This document shows, one piece after another, positions 37,447 to 45,852 of a stretch of DNA of 64,000 bases. The stretch lies in NCBI RefSeq assembly GCF_041276405.1, contig NZ_JBGGGT010000002.1:1773001-1837000 (forward strand), given 5' to 3'. The notes beneath the pieces are model-generated. The model was given only the letters and a program-made list of their open reading frames with translations. It was not told the origin of the DNA and did no database searches. The DNA is from Microvirga sp. TS319 (GTDB lineage Bacteria > Pseudomonadota > Alphaproteobacteria > Rhizobiales > Beijerinckiaceae). The translations under genes were made by a program, and so were the position numbers. The stretch's first letter is position 1; each line of letters starts with the position of its first letter.

Positions 37447-37485
37447 ATCTCGTGTCATCCCCCGCGCGAGCGGGGATCCATTTCC
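37447..37485. repeat. GTCATCCC-type dispersed repeat
   Basis: CTCGTGTCATCCCCCGCGCGAGCGGGGATCC contains a CCCCGC/GCGGGG hairpin. Related sequences are at 7741, 22659, 31459 and 38970. It lies in the 295-bp gap between der and the LuxR-type gene, where no gene was found. Confidence 0.6.
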
Positions 37486-37705
37486 ACGACGGCCTCGGAA
37501 AGAGCACGGCGACTTCCGCTCGCTCCGGGATGACGGTGGAGAGGAACGTACCAGCGTGCCGTTCCCGCTCGGGCGGCGACCTCTCGAAGGAGGTGCCGCG
37601 CCTGGGCGACTTGTCTCTCCCGCGACCCATCGGAATACTGCCTGTCCTTTGTCTCGAATGTGAGTCGCGCACTCGTCTCGTCAGGGCTGCCAGGAGCGAT
37701 GACCG

Positions 37706-38890
37706 ATGGAGGAGGGGCTCTCGCATCGCGGGTTGTCGGAACTGATCGGAGCGATCTATGACTGCGCTCTCGATCCCGGCGGCTGGGAGACGACCCTCTC
37801 GGCGATCGCCGACACATTCGACTGCGCCGTCGTCTCGCTGACCCTCAACGATCTCCATCACAACCGATTCCTCCTCAACAAGGCAGTAGGGTGGAAGCCG
37901 GAGCTGCTGCGGCTCAAATCGGAGCGGCACGTGGGCGAGATCAACGCGCGCCTCACTGAGTGGCTGGCCCTGCAGCCATCCATCGACGAGCTGTTCGTGA
38001 CCTCGGTTCACTTGAGTTCGGAATACATTCGGCAGTCGCTCTACGTGGAGGAATGCCTCAAGCCGCAGGGCATCGTGGACATCATGCACATGTTCCTGAT
38101 GTACACGCACCGGCAGTTTTCGGAGATCGGTTTGGGCCGGCATGCGCGGCAGGGCATCATCACGGAGCGGGAGATCGAGCTCGGACGGCTGCTCTTGCCT
38201 CATCTGCGCAAGGCGGTGACGATCAGCGGCATTCTGGACATGCAGGTCATCGTGCGGGATCGCATGGCCGAAGCGCTCGATGCTCTGTTGTGCGGTGTCG
38301 TGCTGACCGATGAGCGCGGGAGAATTCTGCACGCCAACCGCTCGGCCGAACGGATGATGAGCGACGGCCACCCGATCAGAAGCGTGAGGAATGTCCTCTC
38401 GGCGAGTGCACCTGCGGCCAGCCGGGAATTGCGGAAAGCGATCATGCTCGCGGCGCGGGACAAGGCGCAGATCGGGCCAGCGAGCGCGATCCGCCTTCCT
38501 GATGCCAGCCTGTCGCCGCTCTACGCCTATGTGCTGCCTCTGACAGCAGGCAAAATCCGCACGCGACTGCATCCTCGGGCCGCGGCCGCCGTTTTCGTCG
38601 GCGGACCCGACGATCGGAGCCGGACCGACCTGTTGGCCAGGGCCTTCGATCTCACATCGGCGGAGATGCGGGTCCTGGAAAGCCTCGTGGCCGGGCACAC
38701 GCTTGCCGAGACGGCCCGCCACCTCGGCGTCGCGCCGTCCACGGCAAAGACGCATCTGGACCATATTTTTGCGAAGACCGGCGTCTCCCGCCAGACGGAG
38801 CTGATCCGGCTCGCGATGCAAATGGCGTTGCCGGTGCAGGCGGGCGGGTCCGAAGCGGCGCCCCCGCGAGACATCAACCCCTCGGATTAA
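37706..38890 (+). CDS. LuxR-family transcriptional regulator with N-terminal sensor region
   Basis: A 394-residue protein. The C-terminal LuxR helix-turn-helix is at about residues 322-375 (LTSAEMRVLESLVAGHTLAE, then HLGVAPSTAKTHLDHIFAKT). Residues about 195-290 resemble a PAS-like segment (LCGVVLTDERGRILHANRSA). The first 190 residues (DCALDPGGWETTLSAIAD) are of a type found in many orphan rhizobial LuxR regulators. AGGAG precedes ATG 37706. It ends with TAAAGCATCCG, close to the repeat boundary found at other gene ends. The target genes are unknown. Confidence 0.9.
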   Translation: MEEGLSHRGLSELIGAIYDCALDPGGWETTLSAIADTFDCAVVSLTLNDLHHNRFLLNKAVGWKPELLRLKSERHVGEINARLTEWLALQPSIDELFVTSVHLSSEYIRQSLYVEECLKPQGIVDIMHMFLMYTHRQFSEIGLGRHARQGIITEREIELGRLLLPHLRKAVTISGILDMQVIVRDRMAEALDALLCGVVLTDERGRILHANRSAERMMSDGHPIRSVRNVLSASAPAASRELRKAIMLAARDKAQIGPASAIRLPDASLSPLYAYVLPLTAGKIRTRLHPRAAAAVFVGGPDDRSRTDLLARAFDLTSAEMRVLESLVAGHTLAETARHLGVAPSTAKTHLDHIFAKTGVSRQTELIRLAMQMALPVQAGGSEAAPPRDINPSD

Positions 38891-38967
38891 AGCATCCGAA
38901 TGCCGCCGAACTCACCTCCGCTGCTTCAACAGTTCGATGCGCTTTTCTAGCGTAGGAGTATCATTCC

Positions 38968-39056
38968 CGTCATGCCCGGCGTGAGCCGGGCATCCACGTC
39001 GTTGTGGCGCAGTTGTTCCCGGGCGTGGATGGCCAGGACAAGCCCGGCCATGACGA
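38968..39056. repeat. GTCATGCC-type dispersed repeat, paired copy
   Basis: CCCGTCATGCCCGGCGTGAGCCGGGCATCCACG is followed about 40 bases later by a second, inverted unit, GCGTGGATGGCCAGGACAAG then CCCGGCCATGACG. The two halves can pair with each other, giving a long stem-loop between the LuxR gene and a palindromic element. Confidence 0.65.
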
Positions 39057-39064
39057 TGAATGGT

Positions 39065-39170
39065 TGCAGCATCGGACGTGCAATCGGACTCACATCCGAT
39101 GCTGTCAGCCGATGGTCTCGCGTATCTCTTCACGCAAAACCGGTGCCCACTTTTCACGTCCGATGCTCTA
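39065..39170. repeat. Palindromic extragenic element, copy 8
   Basis: GCAGCATCGGACGTGCAATC with ACTCACATCCGATGCTGTCA, then CGCGTATCTCTTCACGC, AAAACCGGTGCCCACTTTT and CACGTCCGATGCTCTA. The closing CTA is the TAG stop codon of the minus-strand LysE gene. Confidence 0.8.
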
Positions 39171-39788
39171 GAAACCCAGATTGAAAGCGTTTGCGGCCAT
39201 CAGGAGTCCCAGCGCAGCCAGCATCAGGCCGGATGCCTTGTTGATGACGTTCAGAACCGTGATGCTCAGCCGCGAACGCAGGACCGCGACGCCGCCGCTC
39301 ACGATCAGCCACCATGTCACCGAGGCGGCGAACACGCCCGCGATCACGCTCGAAGCCGCCGTCGGCTCCGGTGCGGCGAGGGTCGGCAGCATGGTCATCA
39401 GAAGGGCCGGCATGAGAGGATTGAACAGGGCGCAGGCGACGGCGCTGCAATAGGAGGACAGAGCTCCGCACCCTTCGGCGATGGATCCCGCCAGCGATAT
39501 GGTTCGCCGCAGGATGCGGGCGCTGAGCCACAGGAGAAGGCAGGCCGAAAGGGCCGAGAGCACCGTATGGCTGTGGTCCATCGCCTTCACGATGAGTGGC
39601 CCGAAACCCATCACCGCGCAAGTCGTGTAGACGACCAGAACGGTGGCTGCGCCGAGCCCGGTGGTGAAACCGGCCAGGGCGCCGAACTTGAGCGCCCGTT
39701 GAATGCACAGCAGGCTCATGGGCCCGACCGGGATGGTGATCGCCAACCCGATGATTGCTCCGGACAGGAAAGCCGACATGCCGCTCAT
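39168..39788 (-). CDS. LysE family amino-acid exporter
   Basis: A 206-residue inner membrane protein with six hydrophobic helices. It has the LysE/RhtB N-terminal motif GAIIGLAITIPVGPMSLLCI and the GFTTGLGAATVLVVYTTCA helix. Members export basic amino acids, threonine/homoserine or other solutes; the substrate here is not known. TAG stop provided by the adjoining palindromic element. Confidence 0.9.
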   Translation of the reverse strand: MSGMSAFLSGAIIGLAITIPVGPMSLLCIQRALKFGALAGFTTGLGAATVLVVYTTCAVMGFGPLIVKAMDHSHTVLSALSACLLLWLSARILRRTISLAGSIAEGCGALSSYCSAVACALFNPLMPALLMTMLPTLAAPEPTAASSVIAGVFAASVTWWLIVSGGVAVLRSRLSITVLNVINKASGLMLAALGLLMAANAFNLGF

Positions 39789-39939
39789 GAGCGTGCCTCG
39801 CGCCGCCGTTCGTATCGGACGGCTCCGGCCTCAAGCGGCCTGGGCCCGTCTCAACAGGGAGGACAAGCGTAGCGAATCGCGCCGTGAGACGCGTCCCCCG
39901 TTTGGTGGAGACGCGTTTCCAGCCCGGTCGCGGCGTCTC

Positions 39940-41682
39940 TCAGGCGGCGGCCTTCATCTCGAACGTGGTGTCGTGGAACTGCGTGAGGGTCGAGCGGTGG
40001 CCGATGCTGAGGATGGTGGGCTTCCATGCAGCCTCCCGGAGCAGCGTATAGACCTGCCGCTCCGTGTCCTCGTCGAGGGCCGAGGTCGCCTCGTCGAGAA
40101 AGACCGTGCGGGGCTTCGCCAGCAGCACGCGGGCGAAGCCGAGGCGCTGCTGCTCGCCGCCGGAGAGACGCTGGCTCCATTGGTCGACCGTGTCGAGATG
40201 CGCCACGAGATGGCCGAGGCGCACCGCTTCGAGAACCCGCGCGATCTCCGCGTCGTCGGTCGAGGGCGCGGCCGGATAGAAGGCGGCCTGCCTCAGGGTT
40301 CCGAGCGGGATGTAGGGCTTCTGCGGCACGAAGAAGACGTCGCCCTCGGGGAAGGAGACCTGCCCGCTGGCATGGGGCCAGATGCCCGCCACGGCGCGCA
40401 GCAGCGTGCTCTTGCCCGCGCCCGACGGCCCTTTGATCAGCACGGCCTCGCCGGAGGCGGCCTCCATGGTCACGCCCGTGGTGATGACGCGCCGGTCGGG
40501 CAACGCGAGCGCGAGGTCGCGCACCACGAAGGTCTCGCCCTTGCGCTCCGTCGCGATGGCAGAGGGAACCGCCGCCTTCAGGACGTCGAGTTCGGCGCGG
40601 AAGCCCTTGAGGCGCTCGGTCGTCGCGCGCCATTGGGCGATCTGGCCGTAGCTCGTGATGAAGAAATTGAGGCAGGCCTGCACGGAGCCGCAGGCGGCCG
40701 CGATCTGCATCACCTGGGCGAAGCCGATCTGACCGTAGAAATAGCGCGGCGCCGCGAGCAGGAAGGGCAGGATGGTGCTGAACTGTCCGTGGGCATGGGC
40801 GAAGAGACCGATGGAGCGCTCGCGCCGCATGATGCCCCAAAAGTTCTGCACCACCTTGCTCCATCGGGCCCCGATGACGGCCGCCTCGCGCTCCTCGCCG
40901 CGATAGAACGCGATGGTCTCCGCATTCTCGCGCAGGCGCGCGAGGCTGTAGCGGAAGTCGCTTTCGAAGTTCTGGTTGGCGGTGTGGAGCTTGGCGAGCG
41001 GCTGGCCGATGAGATGCGTGAACCAGCTCGCCAGGAACGTGTAGCCGAACACCGCGAAGACCATGTATCCGGCGATGGAATAGCCCGCGATGGTGACGGT
41101 GCCGCTGAGCGACCAGAGAATGGCCGTGAAGGCCACGAGGCTGACCGCAACGTCCAGGAAGCCGACCACGAGATTGATCGTCTGCCCGGCGAAGAGGCCG
41201 AGATCCTCCACGATCCGCTGATCGGGGTTGACGCCATGCGCATCGCCGATCTGCAGGCGGTAATAGGCACGGTTGGCGAGCCAATCCTGCGTGTAGCGGC
41301 GCACCAGCCAGTCGCGCCAGCGCAGCTTCAGGCTCTCGGACACCCAATGGGAATAGACGAGGGTCGCGATGAAGCTGCCGGCGATCAGCGCGAAGACGCC
41401 GATCTGCTTAGCGAATTCCGCGATGTCGCGGTGCTCGATGGCCGCGTAGAAGCTCGCATACCAGTTGTTCTGCTGCACGCAGATCCAGACGGCCGTAAAC
41501 TTGATGGCGAGGAGGAGCGCGAGCATGCGCCGCGCATAGGACTTCTCCTCCGAATGCCAGTAGGGCCGGGCGAGGATCCAGACGTCCCGAAGAAATGCGT
41601 TGCGAAGAGGGAAGGAGGCGAGGACAGCGGACAGCCGTCCCCGTTGCGCCGAAGGTGCCGGCGCGGCCGTTTGAATGAACAT
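39940..41682 (-). CDS. SbmA/BacA-like ABC transporter with fused ATPase (BclA/YddA type)
   Basis: A 580-residue half-transporter. Residues about 25-360 are a permease of the SbmA/BacA type with about six helices (ILARPYWHSEEKSYARRMLA, VQQNNWYASFYAAIEHRD, WRDWLVRRYTQDWLANRAYY). Residues about 375-580 are an ATPase with Walker A GPSGAGKST, signature LSGGEQQRLGFAR and Walker B VFLDEATSALD. Pure BacA lacks the ATPase; fused forms such as Bradyrhizobium BclA import peptides and are needed for bacteroid development, while YddA is the E. coli counterpart. A single isolated gene. Peptide uptake is an inference from the family. Confidence 0.92.
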   Translation of the reverse strand: MFIQTAAPAPSAQRGRLSAVLASFPLRNAFLRDVWILARPYWHSEEKSYARRMLALLLAIKFTAVWICVQQNNWYASFYAAIEHRDIAEFAKQIGVFALIAGSFIATLVYSHWVSESLKLRWRDWLVRRYTQDWLANRAYYRLQIGDAHGVNPDQRIVEDLGLFAGQTINLVVGFLDVAVSLVAFTAILWSLSGTVTIAGYSIAGYMVFAVFGYTFLASWFTHLIGQPLAKLHTANQNFESDFRYSLARLRENAETIAFYRGEEREAAVIGARWSKVVQNFWGIMRRERSIGLFAHAHGQFSTILPFLLAAPRYFYGQIGFAQVMQIAAACGSVQACLNFFITSYGQIAQWRATTERLKGFRAELDVLKAAVPSAIATERKGETFVVRDLALALPDRRVITTGVTMEAASGEAVLIKGPSGAGKSTLLRAVAGIWPHASGQVSFPEGDVFFVPQKPYIPLGTLRQAAFYPAAPSTDDAEIARVLEAVRLGHLVAHLDTVDQWSQRLSGGEQQRLGFARVLLAKPRTVFLDEATSALDEDTERQVYTLLREAAWKPTILSIGHRSTLTQFHDTTFEMKAAA

Positions 41683-42183
41683 GGATAGGCCCCGCGCAAC
41701 CCGCCACGCCGGAACTCTGACGGTCCTGTGCGCGACGCGTTACCCTTGAGATCCCGCCGGGGCGCCGCATTCCGCGTGTCGCCTCAAGCAGAAAAATGTG
41801 ATGTGCTTTGAGTATTCGGTGTGAGAAGAAGGCGCTTCTCAAGCATTCGCCGGCGAGGCGAAGTCCTGATGGGGCGATGATTAGCGCTTCCAAAATGAAC
41901 TTCTGCTGAAGAATCCAGTGCCGGCGCGCCGCACATGTGCGGCGGACAAGCAAAAAGGCAGCCCGAGGGGGCCGCCTTCAGTAAACGGCCAATATGTCGC
42001 AGGGGGCGCCAGCGCATCGTGCGAAAAAGTGGCTCCGGTTTTCCGCAAGAACGATGCGCTCATCCAAGACAGGAGCATCGTGCGAAAAAGTAGCCCCGGT
42101 TTTTCGCAAGAACGATGGGCTCACCCAAGACGGGAGCATAGGATCGATCCCGAAAGTGGATTCCTCTTCCCGCGTCCGATGCT
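41683..42183. other. 501-bp non-coding region with terminator and tandem repeat
   Basis: No gene was found. The stretch nearest the ABC transporter (41683-41940) carries no recognised feature beyond possible promoter sequence. A terminator lies at 41951-41978 and the palindromic element with a tandem duplication at 42010-42186. Confidence 0.5.
41951..41978 (-). terminator. Intrinsic terminator downstream of the SDR gene
   Basis: On the minus strand AAGGCGGCCC pairs with GGGCTGCCTT (one bulge/mismatch) and is followed by TTTTTG. It is about 200 bases after the SDR stop codon, beyond the repeat copy, so the SDR transcript would include the repeat in its 3' UTR. Confidence 0.65.
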
Positions 42184-42186
42184 CTA
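42010..42186. repeat. Palindromic extragenic element, copy 9, with tandem duplication
   Basis: Two head-to-tail units of 61-62 bases (about 42014-42075 and 42076-42136) each contain CATCGTGCGAAAAAGT, CCGGTTTT and CGCAAGAACGATG. They are followed by GAGCATAGGATCGATCCC and CGCGTCCGATGCTCTA. The final CTA is the TAG stop of the SDR gene. This is the only copy with an internal duplication. Confidence 0.8.
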
Positions 42187-42927
42187 GGCGGGCAATTGCG
42201 GCGCGACGACCTTCCCGTCCTGCTTGAAGTCGTAGATCTTGCCCGTCTCGGTCCAGGAGGGTAGGGCGAGCTTCACGATGTGGGGCGCAAGGTCCTCGGG
42301 GGTCTTGAGGGTCAGCGGATCCTCGCCCGGCATGGCGGCGCGGCGCATCGAAGTGCGAAGCGCGCCCGGGCTCAGGAGCATGACCTTGACCGGGGTCGTC
42401 GCCGTTTCGGCGGCATAGGTGCGTACGAGGGCCTCAAGGGCGGCCTTGGACACCGAATAGACGCCCCAATAGGCCTTGCACGAATGGGCGGCGCCCGAGG
42501 TCAGGAAGATCGCGCGTCCGGCGTCGGACGCGCGCAGAAGCGGATCGAAGGAGCGGATCAGGCGGTAATTGGCCGTGACGTTGACGGTCATCACCTCGTC
42601 CCAGACCGGCTGGTCGACATGGGTGATCGGTGCCAGCTCGCCGAGCTGACCGGCATTGCCGAGGAGAATGTCGAGCTTGCCCCAGCGCTCGTAGATCGCG
42701 GCCCCGAGGCGGTCGAGGGCGTCGAGATCCTTCAGGTTCACCGGAACGAGGGTCGCGGACGACCCTCTCGCGCGGATCTCGTCGTCGAGGCTCTCGAGCG
42801 CGCCCTGCGTGCGGGCCAGGGCGATGATGTGCGCACCGGCCTCGGCCAGGGCCAGGGCGGCCGCACGGCCGATGCCGCGCGATGCGCCGGTGACGACCGC
42901 CACGCGATTGAGAAGGGGTTTGTCCAT
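42184..42927 (-). CDS. Short-chain dehydrogenase/reductase
   Basis: A 247-residue classical SDR. The NAD(P) motif is VVTGASRGIGRA, the NAG motif is in GNAGQLGEL, and the catalytic triad appears as the serine of FLTSGAAHS and Tyr/Lys in YSVSKAALEAL. Substrate unknown. In several Hyphomicrobiales an SDR follows purF, as here (237 bases downstream, same strand), though a repeat copy separates them. Confidence 0.92.
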   Translation of the reverse strand: MDKPLLNRVAVVTGASRGIGRAAALALAEAGAHIIALARTQGALESLDDEIRARGSSATLVPVNLKDLDALDRLGAAIYERWGKLDILLGNAGQLGELAPITHVDQPVWDEVMTVNVTANYRLIRSFDPLLRASDAGRAIFLTSGAAHSCKAYWGVYSVSKAALEALVRTYAAETATTPVKVMLLSPGALRTSMRRAAMPGEDPLTLKTPEDLAPHIVKLALPSWTETGKIYDFKQDGKVVAPQLPA

Positions 42928-43028
42928 GAGACGTCCTCAGAGCATGTTTCGGCGAAGGAGATCCGGTTTGCCATCGGCACTATGGGTCGAACCAGGGCAC
43001 GACGTGATTCCACGCAAGTGGGACAGGT

Positions 43029-43168
43029 CTAGCGCATCGTGCGGAAAAGTGGACCCGGTTTTCGCGAACGCGGCTCTCCGGGTCCGCTCGAACGATGCTC
43101 CGTTCTCGAGTGGGAGCATCGGATTCGAGCCCAAAAGTGCAAATCCACTTCCTGCGTCCGATGTCTAG
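43029..43168. repeat. Palindromic extragenic element, copy 10
   Basis: CTAGCGCATCGTGCGGAAAAGTGG, then GGACCCGGTTTTCGCGAAC, GGGTCCGCTCGAACGATGC, GAGCATCGGATTCGAGCCC and CTGCGTCCGATGTCTA. The right CTA is the TAG stop of purF. The left end also carries CTAG. It fills most of the purF-SDR gap. Confidence 0.8.
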
Positions 43169-44655
43169 TCGGCTTCGGCCAGCAGGGCGAGGCGGCGCGG
43201 CGTGGCGACGGAGAGGTCCGTCAGGGCCGTCGGATAATCGCCCGTGAAGCAATGGTCGGTGAATTGCGGCTGCGCCGGGTTGCGGCCCTTCTCGCCCATG
43301 GCCCGGTAGATGCCCTCGATGGACAGGAAGGCCAGCGAATCCGCCCCGATATATTCCCGCATCTGCTCGAGGTCGTGAGTCGCTGCGAGCAGCTTCTCCT
43401 TCTCCGGCGTGTCGATGCCGTAGAAATCGGGATGGGTGATCGGCGGGCTCGCGATGCGGAAATGCACTTCCTTCGCGCCCGCCTCGCGCATCATGCGCAC
43501 GATCTTCACCGAGGTCGTGCCGCGCACGAGGCTGTCGTCGACCAGTACGATGCGCCGGCCTTCGATGGCGGCGCGGTTGGCGGAGTGCTTCATGCGAACG
43601 CCGAGCTCGCGCACCGACTGGGTCGGCTGAATGAAGGTGCGGCCCACGTAATGGTTGCGGATGATGCCGAGCTCATAGGGCAGGCCGCAGCTCTGGGCGA
43701 AGCCCAAAGCCGCCGGAACGCCGGAATCCGGCACCGGGATGACCACGTCCGCGTCGGCCGGGGATTCCGTGGCGAGTTCCCGGCCCATGCCCTTGCGAAC
43801 CTCATAGACGCTGCGGCCGTTCACGATGGAATCGGGGCGGGCGAAATAGATGTATTCGAAGATGCAGGGGCGCGGCGGCACCTTCTCGGCGAACCGGAAG
43901 GATTCGATGCCCTCGTCCGAGATCACGACGCATTCGCCGTTCTCGACGTCGCGGATGAAGCGGGCTCCGATGATGTCGAGCGCGCAGGTCTCGGAGGCGA
44001 GGATGTAGCGGCCGTCGAGCTCACCGAGCACCAGCGGGCGGATGCCCATCGGATCGCGGGCGCCGATCAGCTTCTTGTTGGTGAGGGCCACGAGAGCATA
44101 GGCGCCTTCGATCTTCTGGATCGCCTCGACGAAGCGGTCCACGACCCGGTCCTTGCGGCTGCGGGCCACGAGGTGGACGATCACCTCCGTATCCGTGGTG
44201 GACTGGCAGATCGCGCCATCGCGGATCAGGTTGCGGCGAAGGGTCAGGCCGTTGGTGAGATTGCCGTTATGGGCGACGGCGAAGCCGCCCCCGTCGAGCT
44301 CGGCAAAGAGGGGCTGAACGTTGCGCAGGACCGTCTCGCCGGTGGTCGAGTAGCGCACGTGACCGATTGCGGAAACGCCCGCGAGCCGCTCGATGGTTCC
44401 CCGGTCGGAGAAGCTGTCACCGACGAGGCCGAGCTTGCGTTCGGAGTGGAAAACGTCGCCGTCGAAGGAGACGATGCCGGCCGCCTCCTGTCCGCGATGC
44501 TGGAGGGCGTGAAGCCCAAGAGCGGTGATCGCCGCCGCATCCGGATGGCCGTAGATGCCGAACACGCCGCATTCTTCACGCAGGGTATCGCCGTCGAGGT
44601 CGAGGTCCACCTTCTTAGGGGTGACCTGCCACGTCTCAGACCTGGAAGACATCAT
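43165..44655 (-). CDS. purF: Amidophosphoribosyltransferase
   Basis: First enzyme of purine synthesis, making phosphoribosylamine from PRPP and glutamine. The 496 residues begin with a 28-residue propeptide-like leader before the N-terminal nucleophile Cys29 (LREE-C-GVFGIYGH). The glutaminase domain has HNGNLTNG and HVRYSTTG. The C-terminal PRTase domain has the PRPP loop RRIVLVDDSLVRGTTS. Upstream, cvpA lies 109 bases away in the same orientation. Two ATG codons open the frame (44655 and 44652); the first is used here. Confidence 0.98.
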   Translation of the reverse strand: MMSSRSETWQVTPKKVDLDLDGDTLREECGVFGIYGHPDAAAITALGLHALQHRGQEAAGIVSFDGDVFHSERKLGLVGDSFSDRGTIERLAGVSAIGHVRYSTTGETVLRNVQPLFAELDGGGFAVAHNGNLTNGLTLRRNLIRDGAICQSTTDTEVIVHLVARSRKDRVVDRFVEAIQKIEGAYALVALTNKKLIGARDPMGIRPLVLGELDGRYILASETCALDIIGARFIRDVENGECVVISDEGIESFRFAEKVPPRPCIFEYIYFARPDSIVNGRSVYEVRKGMGRELATESPADADVVIPVPDSGVPAALGFAQSCGLPYELGIIRNHYVGRTFIQPTQSVRELGVRMKHSANRAAIEGRRIVLVDDSLVRGTTSVKIVRMMREAGAKEVHFRIASPPITHPDFYGIDTPEKEKLLAATHDLEQMREYIGADSLAFLSIEGIYRAMGEKGRNPAQPQFTDHCFTGDYPTALTDLSVATPRRLALLAEAD

Positions 44656-44764
44656 GCTTTCCTTGGGATCCGCGCCCTTAGCCGACGCGGCCTCTATCTA
44701 ATCGTCCTGAGGCCAAAGGCCAATGGGTTTTCCTGTCGCTCTTCAAAGAGTGAACAGGAGGGGC

Positions 44765-45379
44765 TCACCCCCGGCGCTGTGGCGTCTGCGGGGCGGGCGA
44801 GGCCGGGGCGGGCGCCGCGCCGCGCTGCGGATCGGGCTCGGCCGGCTCCACGGGCTCGTTCTCCGGCGCGGCCGGCTTCTTGAGCTTCTGGATGAGGGCT
44901 TCCGCGTTCTCGGGCAGCATGGCGATGATGCTGTCGCGGGTATTTTCCATGGCTGGGCGGGTCTTCGAGGCGGTCGCCCATTCGGGCTCCTTGCCCTGGA
45001 GCAGCCAGCTCAGGAAAGCCCAGCCGATCACGCAGATCAGGAAGCCGCGAGCGGCTCCGAAGACGAGGCCGAGCGTGCGGTCGATGGCTCCGATGCGGGA
45101 ATCGAGGATCATGTCCGAAATCTGGACCGTGATGATCGAGACGATGATCAGGGTGATCACGAAGATGCCGCCGATGGCCGCCACGAGGGCGACCGTATGG
45201 CTGCTGATATATTGCTGCGCGATGGGAAGGGCGGTGGGGTGCAGGTACCAGGCCGCGGCGGCGGCCACGACCCAGGCCACGATGGCCAGAACCTCGCGGG
45301 TGAAGCCGCGGACGGCCGCCAGGAGAGCCGAGATCAGGACAATTCCGATGACGACGAGGTCCAGAACAGAAAAGGGCAT
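44765..45379 (-). CDS. cvpA: CvpA family membrane protein
   Basis: A 204-residue inner membrane protein with four transmembrane helices (VLDLVVIGIVLISALLAAVRG, EVLAIVAWVVAAAAAWYL, ALVAAIGGIFVITLIIVSI, and ARGFLICVIGWAFLSWLL). The CvpA signature RGFTREVLAIVAW is clear. A Pro/Glu/Ala-rich cytoplasmic tail of about 60 residues ends it. CvpA proteins are linked to colicin V production in E. coli and are usually next to purF, as here. Confidence 0.93.
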   Translation of the reverse strand: MPFSVLDLVVIGIVLISALLAAVRGFTREVLAIVAWVVAAAAAWYLHPTALPIAQQYISSHTVALVAAIGGIFVITLIIVSIITVQISDMILDSRIGAIDRTLGLVFGAARGFLICVIGWAFLSWLLQGKEPEWATASKTRPAMENTRDSIIAMLPENAEALIQKLKKPAAPENEPVEPAEPDPQRGAAPAPASPAPQTPQRRG

Positions 45380-45499
45380 GAGCCGAGCCTACGCAGAAAC
45401 AGGGACAAGGGCCGCATTCGCGGAACGAGGCCAGGCTGTATAGCCTTAAGAGATGCTTTCGTCACCCCTATGCTGCCCGTGTGCCCCCCGAAAGAGCCC

Positions 45500-45600
45500 G
45501 GACACAAAAAGACCCCGGCGAACGTCGCCGGGGCCAGGGGGAGAGGAGTGACTGTCAACTCTTGCGACACGCATATGTGCCCAAAAAGTTCTCGATCCAG
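45500..45600 (-). ncRNA. Candidate small RNA or leader RNA upstream of cvpA
   Basis: Reading the minus strand, a TTGACC box (45622-45627) and a TTATAC box (45603-45608) precede about 70 bases. These include GAGTTGACAGTCACTCC and a C/U-rich CTCCTCTCCCCCTGG stretch, which could pair with Shine-Dalgarno sequences. A strong terminator with a T-run follows. The box spacing (13 bases) is short, so the promoter is weakly supported. A 30-40 residue frame (MRVARVDSHSS...) runs through it, so a leader peptide is an alternative reading. No match to a named family can be claimed. Confidence 0.35.
45505..45535 (-). terminator. Intrinsic terminator upstream of cvpA
   Basis: GGCCCCGGCGA pairs with TCGCCGGGGTC around a CGT loop, followed by TTTTTGTG on the minus strand. 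It is oriented towards cvpA but lies 125 bases before it. No minus-strand protein gene ends here, so it must end a small RNA or act as an attenuator. Confidence 0.75.
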
Positions 45601-45705
45601 ACGTATAAGATTGCCGTGTGAGGTCAATTAGACCGGATGGCCTAATGCCCAGCTTGGGAGGTATCGTCACCTTGGTCGAAAGCCGCGCCGTGGGATCTCG
45701 GGCCG

Positions 45706-45809
45706 ACAGCATCGAACGCAAAAGTGGGAACCGGTTTTGCGGGAAAAGATGCTCAAGATGGTAGAGTGACAGCATCGGATGTGGGTTCGATGTCACGTCC
45801 GATGCGCTG
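45706..45809. repeat. Palindromic extragenic element, copy 11
   Basis: GACAGCATCGAACGCAAAAG, GGTTTTGCGGGAAAAGATGCTC, then GACAGCATCGGATGTGGGTT with GATGTCACGTCCGATGCGCTGG. Same subtype as copies 5-8. It lies 44 bases before the SnoaL-like start and supplies no stop codon. Confidence 0.75.
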
Positions 45810-45852
45810 GAGGTCCCAGCGACGTACCTGGTTTCCCGTCACGGAGGCGAAT

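Larger units (their letters stand above)
45380..45852. other. 473-bp gap holding a candidate small RNA and a repeat copy
   Basis: Region between cvpA (minus) and the SnoaL-like gene (plus). It holds a terminator (45505-45535) with a promoter-like stretch upstream of it on the minus strand, and palindromic element copy 11 (45706-45809). No protein gene was supported. Confidence 0.5.

Noticed and set aside
35350..37458. 702-codon minus-strand frame opposite the YfgM-like gene and der
   Set aside because: Antisense shadow of two well-supported conserved genes.
42014..42136. Possible CRISPR-like array in copy 9
   Set aside because: There are only two tandem units without unique spacers, and the units match the dispersed palindromic element.
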